This document shows, piece by piece, positions 1 to 5,506 of a DNA stretch of 9,093 nt. The notes beneath the pieces were generated by a model, which was given only the letters and a program-made list of their open reading frames with translations, was not told the DNA's origin and searched no databases. The DNA is from Candidatus Gastranaerophilales bacterium (GTDB lineage Bacteria > Cyanobacteriota > Vampirovibrionia > Gastranaerophilales > Gastranaerophilaceae), in the NCBI GenBank assembly GCA_947630355.1, contig CANRHJ010000074.1:1-9093 (forward strand). The letters are read 5' to 3'. Made by a program: the position numbers and the translations under genes. Numbering within the stretch: the first letter of the stretch is position 1; the number at the start of each line of letters is the position of its first letter.

Positions 1-2
1 TA

Positions 3-371
3 ACAAAAAGCTACGATGAGACTTCGGAATTAACAATGCCGATGGTTGATGATATTAATCAAAACAAAACCAATTCATCAACCCTGCCTCATATTTCCGC
101 TTCTCCGAAAGCTGAATTACTTTCAGTTCTTAATATAACCGTTAATAAAGGTTTCTACTTAACTACCGTTGATGATACCTTCGCTTTATTCGGTTTTATT
201 AACGAAAATGTATTTTTACTTGAAAAATTTAATGATTTATCTCAGATAAATCTCCAGGCAAGGTTTTATGAATCTAACGACAACGGTGAAATTTATATTG
301 TAAGACTTGATAATTATAAGGCTATGGTTGAAATATCAAATTCATCAATTAAAGAGTTAGCTAAAATTTAA
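3..371 (+). CDS. C-terminal part of an unknown protein (cut at left edge)
   Basis: The frame is open from the first complete codon (position 3) through the left edge, and an ATG at 36 has no Shine-Dalgarno sequence in front of it. I therefore read this as the 3' end of a longer gene rather than a complete 111-residue protein. The visible 122 residues begin with a polar, Asn/Ser-rich linker of about 35 residues. A compact segment follows, with alternating hydrophobic residues typical of beta strands (for example FYLTTVDDTFALFGFI and GEIYIVRL), and then a short C-terminal helix (SIKELAKI). There is no membrane segment. I do not recognise the family. The stop is 1 nt from the solute-binding protein gene, so the two are probably co-transcribed and perhaps translationally coupled. 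A complete short gene starting at 36 is the less likely alternative. Confidence 0.6.
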   Translation, partial: TKSYDETSELTMPMVDDINQNKTNSSTLPHISASPKAELLSVLNITVNKGFYLTTVDDTFALFGFINENVFLLEKFNDLSQINLQARFYESNDNGEIYIVRLDNYKAMVEISNSSIKELAKI

Positions 372-372
372 C

Positions 373-1590
373 ATGAAAAAAGCACTATTTTGTATATTTC
401 TTCTGATTTTATTAACTGTTTACTTTTCAGTTAATAAAAAGGAATCCGAAAATATAATCAGATTTTCTTCTTGGGGTTCACAATCTGAAACAGCCATTCT
501 TAAATCTTTAATTAAAGAATTCGAAAATGAAAATAATATTAAAGTTGAATTTATACATATACCTCAGAATTATTTTCAAAAAATTCAGCTTTTGTTTGCT
601 TCAAATCTTGAGCCCGATGTTATTTTCATAAATAATCAACATATAAAAATGTATATAAAAGCTAATTTGCTTGAAGATTTATCTCCTTATTTCAACGAAA
701 AAATGAAAGATTTCTTTCCCGAAGCCGTTGACTGTTTCAAGTACAATAATAAGCTATATGCCGTTCCCAGAGATATTTCCGGATTAGTCATATATATAAA
801 TAAAGATATTTTCAAGTCTAAAGGAATAAATCCGAATATAGAATTAAAATCAATTGAAGAGTTAAAGAATTTAGCCCAAGAGCTTACAACAAAGGATTAT
901 TTCGGAATAAACACGGAAGAAGAACCGCTGTATTGGCTGCCTTTTCTTGCTGCGGCAGGCGCAGGTGCTTTATCTGACAATGCGGAAAAAATTATAATCA
1001 ATGATAAAAAAAGTATTGATGCACTAAACTTATATTCCGATTTTTCAAACAAATATCATATAGCACCCTTAAAATCAGAAATAGGAAGCATTACAACCGC
1101 ACAAATGTTCATAAATCAGAAACTCGCCATGTATATCGGAGGAAGGTGGATGGTGCCTAAATTCAGAGAAACAATTCGTTTTAACTGGGATATTATTCCA
1201 TTCCCCGCCGATAGTAATAATAAAATTTATATTGATGCTTCGGGTTGGGCTGTTTCAAAAAACTCTAAGAATAAATCGGATGCCGTTAAATTAGTGCAAT
1301 TTCTGTCAAGTGAGTACTCATATAATAAATTGGCTCAATGCGGACTTATTATTCCCGCATACAAAAAATCGGCTTATGAATACATACTCAATGAAAAATT
1401 TTCAAATCCGAAAAATGCCAAAATCTTTTTAACAATGTTGAAAAATGCAAAACCCACCCCCGTAAATGAAAACTATTCCAAGATTAATGATATACTTACG
1501 GAAAAAGCATCCGTTATGTTAAACGGTAATTATAGGGCGGAAGATGTTTTTAATTCTTCTGCGGTTAAAAAACTTGAAGGTATGTTATAA
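373..1590 (+). CDS. Extracellular solute-binding protein, family 1 (sugar ABC type)
   Basis: This 405-residue protein looks like the periplasmic or surface receptor of a carbohydrate (CUT1-type) ABC importer. Residues 1-20 are a basic-hydrophobic export signal. The only nearby Cys (C7) lies inside the hydrophobic stretch and does not make a convincing lipobox, so the protein may be anchored by its uncleaved signal. Family landmarks appear in the right order: SSWGS (32-36), PDVIFINN (81-88), YAVPRDISGLVIYINKDIF (129-147), MYIGGRWMVPKFR (253-265) and GWAVSKNSKNKSDAVKLVQF (291-310). Length matches the family norm of about 400-430. The start is the first ATG, 1 nt after the previous stop, with only a weak upstream purine stretch, which suggests coupling. 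The gene runs with no gap into an NCS2 permease. No ABC membrane or ATPase subunit lies in the window; they may be upstream or elsewhere. The ligand cannot be read from the sequence. Confidence 0.88.
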   Translation: MKKALFCIFLLILLTVYFSVNKKESENIIRFSSWGSQSETAILKSLIKEFENENNIKVEFIHIPQNYFQKIQLLFASNLEPDVIFINNQHIKMYIKANLLEDLSPYFNEKMKDFFPEAVDCFKYNNKLYAVPRDISGLVIYINKDIFKSKGINPNIELKSIEELKNLAQELTTKDYFGINTEEEPLYWLPFLAAAGAGALSDNAEKIIINDKKSIDALNLYSDFSNKYHIAPLKSEIGSITTAQMFINQKLAMYIGGRWMVPKFRETIRFNWDIIPFPADSNNKIYIDASGWAVSKNSKNKSDAVKLVQFLSSEYSYNKLAQCGLIIPAYKKSAYEYILNEKFSNPKNAKIFLTMLKNAKPTPVNENYSKINDILTEKASVMLNGNYRAEDVFNSSAVKKLEGML

Positions 1591-2892
1591 ATGAATATTA
1601 TTAATAATTTTTTTAAGACTGATGAATATAAAACAAGTATAAAAACGGAACTTTTAGCGGGTATTACCACATTTTTTACAATGTCGTATTTATTGGTTTT
1701 GAGTCCTAAATTGATGAGTGCGGCGGGATTGGATTTTAATATTACACTATTCGGCACTGTCTTGCTAATATTTATCGGCAGTACTTTTATGGGGTTATAT
1801 GCGAACAAGCCCTACGCAGTTGCTCCGTTTATAGGAGAAACTGCCTTTATCTCATATACTCTGTGCTGCGGACTGGGTATTAATATTTCCTCCTGTCTCG
1901 GAGCTGTTTTCATTTCGGGCTTTTTACTTCTTGTTATGAGCTTATTCAATATCAGAACATATATTATTAATCAAATTCCCGAAACAATTAAGCTGGCATT
2001 CTGTTCGGGGTTGGGACTTTTCTTTATTTTTATCTCATTAAAAGATATCGGAATTATTAAATATACAACGGGAACCGTTCCCCTTCAATTCGGGAATGTA
2101 TCTTCAATACCCTTACTTCTTGCCTTATTGAATTTCATTTTAATGGTAACACTTACAAAAAAAGGTGTTAAATGTGCTTTGGTTTTTTCGATAATTTTAA
2201 CGACACTTTTATCCGTTATTTTCGGGGTAATTGAACTGCCTCGCAATTTTATGTCAATACCTGTATTTAATTTAAATATGTTTGAAAATATTGATTTTTC
2301 ATCAATATTTAACATAAATTTTTTGCCTATACTGTTTGTCATATTTATGCTTGTTAATATAGATACATCGGGAGCCCTGATTGCGCTTAACTACAACGAA
2401 AACACGAAAAACATCAAAGATAATAATTTAAAGAAATCAATGATAACAGATTCAATAATGGTAATATTAGCACCCTTATTCGGTACAACAACGCCCGGAG
2501 CATATATTGATTCAATGACCGGTATAAAAGCCGGAGGAAGAACCGGACTTTGTGCAATTACTACCGGGTTTTTATTTCTTTTGGGAATTCCGTTTTCTCC
2601 TTTAATCAGTATTATCCCGCCTTGTGCGTATGCACCCGCTCTGTTATTCGTGGGCATTATTTTAACTTCCGTTATTAAAAAAATTGATTTTGATGATATT
2701 TCAGAGTGTTCTGCCGCTTTGTTTATTATCGGAGCCATGATTTTCTCTTATAACATAGGCTCCGGCATTATCTTAGGATTTATTATCTACCCCCTGATTC
2801 AATTACTTTCGGGAAATAAGAATAAAACAAATATTACCCTTTGGATTTTATTTGTTTTATCTGTAATTTATTTTATAATTTATCCTTATTAA
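1591..2892 (+). CDS. NCS2-family (AzgA/PbuG-like) nucleobase permease
   Basis: This 433-residue protein is very hydrophobic, with about 12-14 predicted membrane spans, and its length is usual for AzgA-type purine permeases. These typically import adenine, guanine or hypoxanthine by cation symport in the inner membrane. The N-terminal signature AGITTFFTMSYLLVLSP (23-39) is diagnostic. The other substrate-region motifs follow in order: APFIGETAFISYT (78-90), DTSGAL (258-263), GTTTPGAYIDSMTGIKAGGR (298-317) and IPPCAYAPALLFVG (342-355). Some motif positions depart from what I expect: Thr at 84 where Asn is usual (GENAF/GMGLNAF), and Asp307 where the YIES motif usually has Glu. The specific substrate is therefore uncertain. 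The ATG directly abuts the TAA of the preceding gene. A GAAGG at 1576-1580, inside that gene, is a plausible ribosome site. The purine assignment rests on family knowledge; the family call itself is firm. Confidence 0.9.
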   Translation: MNIINNFFKTDEYKTSIKTELLAGITTFFTMSYLLVLSPKLMSAAGLDFNITLFGTVLLIFIGSTFMGLYANKPYAVAPFIGETAFISYTLCCGLGINISSCLGAVFISGFLLLVMSLFNIRTYIINQIPETIKLAFCSGLGLFFIFISLKDIGIIKYTTGTVPLQFGNVSSIPLLLALLNFILMVTLTKKGVKCALVFSIILTTLLSVIFGVIELPRNFMSIPVFNLNMFENIDFSSIFNINFLPILFVIFMLVNIDTSGALIALNYNENTKNIKDNNLKKSMITDSIMVILAPLFGTTTPGAYIDSMTGIKAGGRTGLCAITTGFLFLLGIPFSPLISIIPPCAYAPALLFVGIILTSVIKKIDFDDISECSAALFIIGAMIFSYNIGSGIILGFIIYPLIQLLSGNKNKTNITLWILFVLSVIYFIIYPY

Positions 2893-2918
2893 TCCGCATA
2901 TTAATTTTGAGATGCGGA
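2893..2918 (+). terminator. Hairpin directly after the permease stop (weak terminator candidate)
   Basis: A perfect 7-bp stem, TCCGCAT (2893-2899) with ATGCGGA (2912-2918), encloses a 12-nt loop. It begins on the base after the permease stop codon. No U-run follows on the + strand (the next bases are AAATTCAAAAATT), so it is not a textbook intrinsic terminator. It may be an mRNA 3'-end stabiliser or a Rho-associated end. Confidence 0.4.
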
Positions 2919-3228
2919 AAATTCAAAAATTAACCCCGTTACATTTTCAAAGCGCATATTTTGCGATATTTTCGCTTGCGAATTCACCGGAAATTATATA
3001 TTTAATAATATAAATGTTGAAAATCTTTTTTTTCTTTTTATATATTTAATTAATGATTTCATATAATCCTCGCTGTATATATAAAGTATATATTTCATAA
3101 AATATTGTTTAAAAAGTGTCAATTATTAAAAAATATTAACAATTTAATCAGGCAGGCACACGCCAACTTACTGACAGTTCACGGCAGAGTGCTGAGTTAT
3201 TTATTGATGCCTTAAAATTTTTTAAAAA
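2919..3228. other. Intergenic region: palindrome cluster, AT-rich tract and GC-rich islet
   Basis: I see no credible gene here. Positions 2953-2982 hold three overlapping short palindromes: CGCA-tattt-TGCG, GCGA-tattt-TCGC and TTCGC-tt-GCGAA. Positions 2983-3148 are very AT-rich, with a T-run at 3026-3033 that has no hairpin before it. Positions 3149-3196 form an abrupt GC-rich islet (28 of 48 bases are G or C) that can be drawn as a bulged stem-loop. The frame of the downstream gene is open backwards from 3266 to a stop at 3137-3139, but it contains no usable start codon. Confidence 0.6.
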
Positions 3229-3237
3229 TGCTATAAT
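3229..3237 (+). promoter_or_regulatory. Extended -10 promoter for the 3266/3867 operon
   Basis: The sequence TGCTATAAT is a full match to the extended -10 consensus (TGnTATAAT). No good -35 sits 16-18 bp upstream; TTGATG at 3204-3209 is 22 bp away, which is too far. Extended -10 promoters can work without a -35. Transcription would start near 3244, leaving a leader of about 20 nt made up almost only of the ribosome binding site. Confidence 0.65.
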
Positions 3238-3249
3238 TAAACATGTAAT

Positions 3250-3260
3250 AGGAGAAGGGG
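3250..3260 (+). promoter_or_regulatory. Ribosome binding site fixing the start at 3266
   Basis: The purine-rich run AGGAGAAGGGG ends 5 nt before the ATG at 3266. It is the strongest Shine-Dalgarno in the window. It decides that start even though the frame stays open further upstream. Confidence 0.75.
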
Positions 3261-3265
3261 AACGG

Positions 3266-3877
3266 ATGAAAAAGATTGCAGCAATTATAATGACAATAAT
3301 GTTTATGTTTACGGCGGAAGCGAAATGCGAAGTAGTATTTCACAGTATCTATGCCGTATCTGACAAAAATATAGAAACGGCGGAATTAAAACCCGGTAAT
3401 GTAGTGGTATTTTATACAACGGATAAATATTCATTAAATAAAGATGTAAAATTAGAGGAAAATACGGAATTAAATTTAAAGATTAAAAAATACATACCGC
3501 CCAAGAGAGGAAAACGTGACGGATATTTAAAAGTCGAGCTCATTTCTTACACACTTCCCAATGAAAATAAAAAAACGGAAGTAAATAATACATCAGGTAC
3601 ACTCAGACTTTCAACGCCGAAAGACTTAAAAGAAACAGCAAAACATGCCGGAGTAAGCGCAGCCGGACATATATTAAAAATTCCGGGTTTTTCACAAGCA
3701 CTGGCTGTATCAAAAGGTTTAATTAAACCTAATCCTGAGGAATCCAGATTAAAGTCGGCAGGTGAAAATCTGTATGAATCAACACCTTTAACTTATACGA
3801 GAAAGGGAGAAGATTTGGCCATTGAAACTGACTCTATCGTAGTAATAAGATTAAAACAAAAAAACAATGCCGATTAA
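3266..3877 (+). CDS. Small exported protein of unknown function
   Basis: This 203-residue protein has a clear Sec signal peptide: MKK, a hydrophobic core to about residue 16, and an AEA cleavage motif ending at residue 19. It is therefore probably periplasmic or secreted. The mature part is basic and mainly beta-like (GNVVVFYTTDKYSL, YLKVELISYTLP, TDSIVVIRLK). A Gly/Ala-containing, mildly hydrophobic helix-like segment lies around residues 126-150. There is no lipobox: Cys21 follows AEAK. I do not recognise the family. The regular short strands and the final VVIRL strand loosely recall periplasmic beta-domain adaptor proteins, but that is only an impression. It is the first gene of a two-gene operon with its own extended -10 promoter and strong ribosome site. 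Its last 11 nt overlap the start of the GT-C-like membrane protein gene, so the two products may act together at the envelope. Confidence 0.8.
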   Translation: MKKIAAIIMTIMFMFTAEAKCEVVFHSIYAVSDKNIETAELKPGNVVVFYTTDKYSLNKDVKLEENTELNLKIKKYIPPKRGKRDGYLKVELISYTLPNENKKTEVNNTSGTLRLSTPKDLKETAKHAGVSAAGHILKIPGFSQALAVSKGLIKPNPEESRLKSAGENLYESTPLTYTRKGEDLAIETDSIVVIRLKQKNNAD

Positions 3878-5465
3878 CAATATAAAAGAAAATAATATAC
3901 CTTTTAAAATATTATTTATTGCTATACTTTTTATTTTTTGTATAGGCATAAACTGTATAAATAGTCATCCCGATAACGATTTATGGGCAAGATTAACGGC
4001 CGGCGGTTATATAATTGAAAATTTAAGCTTGGCAAAAACAGATTTTCTGTCATACACTCCCACACACACTTGGTATGACCACGAATGGGGTTCGAGCATT
4101 ATTTTTTATATAATATTAAAATACTTCGGTGCATCCGGACTTATATTACTAAAAGGTATACTCACCGCTTTAACCTTGTTTATGTGTTATAAAACGGTAG
4201 AACTCAGGAAGAGTCAATACAGCATAAGTTATAATATATTATTTTATGCGTTTATGTTAATTTCTTTTCAAAAGAGTTTAGGTTCGACTGTAAGATGTTT
4301 AATGTTTTCCTGTCTATTTTTCACATTGTTTTTATATATTTTGGAACGTTCAAGACTGTCGGATAAAAAGCCTCTGATTATCTTGCCTTTTATTATGGTA
4401 TTATGGGCGAATATGCACGGCGGCTGTGCAAGCGGTTTAGGTTTAATTTTTCTCTATATTATAGGTTCCGCTATTGATAAAAAGAATTTCCTTCCCTATT
4501 TATATACTTTTATAGGCTGTCTTGCCGCTTTATTCGTTAATCCTTACGGAATTGATTACGTTTATTTTTTATTTAATGCGGTTACAATGGACAGAAGTTT
4601 TATTACGGAATGGGCAAGCCCTTTCCATCGCTACTACTTTAACGGATATATTAATTATAAAATTTTTACCGCATTGATGATTTTAATTCAAATTATTTCC
4701 GTTATAAAGGCAAAGAAAAATTGTAAGAGCATAAACAAAACAGAAATAATAATATTGTTAACCACTTTATATCTGTCAGTTTGTCATATCAGGAATATAC
4801 CCTTTTTCGTAATAACCGCAGGCATATTTCTATATGATGACTTTTATTTTGTTATTAATGAAATTTTTAAATTTACAAGAGAAATATTAAGAATAAATAA
4901 TGACAAAATTATAAATAATATAGTTTTATTGAAAGAAATTACCGTTTATCTGCTAATATTTATAATGTACTTTACACCGATAATATCAAAAAAAGAAATA
5001 AGAATCACCGAAACGGAATACCCGAGATATTCCGTTGAATTTGTTAAAATAAATAATCTGAAAGGTAACTTGCTGATAAATTTTGATTGGGGGAGTTATG
5101 CGGCATATAAACTGTATCCGAACAATTTAATATTTATGGACGGACGATACGAAGAAGTTTATAATCCGGATTTATTAACTAAATTAAAAAATTTTCATCT
5201 TGTCAAAACAGATAATTGGGACGAAATCATTAAAGATTACAAAACTGATGTTATGATTTTAGAAAAGAAATATCCGGTATATAAAAAGATTAAAGAAGGC
5301 GGAAACTGGGAAGTTGTCTTTGAAAATAATTATTCCGGAGTATTTGTACCAAAAGAGAGTGTAAAAGAGAAATATTATTATCCGATAGCTGACAATAACT
5401 ATTACAATTTAACATTATTTAATACTCAAATGAACTATAATGCAATAAAGCGGAACTTAGAGTAA
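3867..5465 (+). CDS. GT-C-like polytopic membrane protein, putative glycosyltransferase
   Basis: This 532-residue protein has about 10-11 membrane spans from residue 13 to 371 and a soluble C-terminal domain (about 375-532). It matches a widespread, poorly characterised bacterial family with a GT-C-like plan. Landmarks are HPDNDLWARLTAGGYI (34-49), the FLSYTP...W..HEW block (60-74), WANMHGG (180-186), NPYG (225-228), EWASP (248-252), RNIPFF (309-314), DWGSYAAYKLYP (407-418) and FMDGRYEEVY (423-432). In GT-C enzymes the first outer loop carries acidic catalytic residues; D36, D38 and E73 are candidates here by inference. Such enzymes use polyprenyl-linked sugars, so the likely role is envelope glycan or protein glycosylation. 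The acceptor is unknown. The ATG lies inside the 3' end of the preceding gene (11-nt overlap) with no good ribosome site of its own, so translation is probably coupled. The stop lies within a terminator hairpin. Confidence 0.8.
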   Translation: MPINNIKENNIPFKILFIAILFIFCIGINCINSHPDNDLWARLTAGGYIIENLSLAKTDFLSYTPTHTWYDHEWGSSIIFYIILKYFGASGLILLKGILTALTLFMCYKTVELRKSQYSISYNILFYAFMLISFQKSLGSTVRCLMFSCLFFTLFLYILERSRLSDKKPLIILPFIMVLWANMHGGCASGLGLIFLYIIGSAIDKKNFLPYLYTFIGCLAALFVNPYGIDYVYFLFNAVTMDRSFITEWASPFHRYYFNGYINYKIFTALMILIQIISVIKAKKNCKSINKTEIIILLTTLYLSVCHIRNIPFFVITAGIFLYDDFYFVINEIFKFTREILRINNDKIINNIVLLKEITVYLLIFIMYFTPIISKKEIRITETEYPRYSVEFVKINNLKGNLLINFDWGSYAAYKLYPNNLIFMDGRYEEVYNPDLLTKLKNFHLVKTDNWDEIIKDYKTDVMILEKKYPVYKKIKEGGNWEVVFENNYSGVFVPKESVKEKYYYPIADNNYYNLTLFNTQMNYNAIKRNLE

Positions 5466-5479
5466 GTTCCGCTATTGCA
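5441..5479. terminator. Strong bidirectional hairpin terminator between convergent genes
   Basis: A perfect 10-bp stem, GCGGAACTTA (5450-5459) with TAAGTTCCGC (5463-5472), has a 3-nt GAG loop. It is extended by a further 7-bp stem, TGCAATA (5441-5447) with TATTGCA (5473-5479), across a 2-nt AA bulge. The stop codon of the upstream + gene (5463-5465) is inside the stem. Read on the minus strand, the inner stem is followed by TTTATT, giving a usable U-rich tail for the gene ending at 5507. The + strand tail (TATTGCAGG) is poorer. Confidence 0.75.
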
Positions 5480-5506
5480 GGAAGAGAAGTATTTATAAAA
5501 TAATTA

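Noticed and set aside
36..371. Complete 111-residue gene starting at ATG 36
   Set aside because: There is no ribosome binding site and the frame is open back to the left edge, so it is described as the 3' end of a longer gene.
1530..2738. Three minus-strand ORFs opposite the permease gene
   Set aside because: They are mirror frames of a clearly conserved NCS2 permease with no ribosome sites or recognisable domains.
3026..3039. T-run as an intrinsic terminator
   Set aside because: No stable hairpin precedes it on the + strand.
3094..3122. Minus-strand promoter with TTGACA (3122-3117) and TATGAA (3099-3094), 17-bp spacer, antisense to the permease
   Set aside because: The -35 is perfect but the -10 matches only 4 of 6, and the region is so AT-rich that chance matches are expected. 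No product is visible on that strand.
3149..3210. tRNA, SRP RNA or other known structured RNA in the GC-rich islet
   Set aside because: There is no T-loop or anticodon arm pattern and no SRP-like core motif; it can only be called an unexplained islet.
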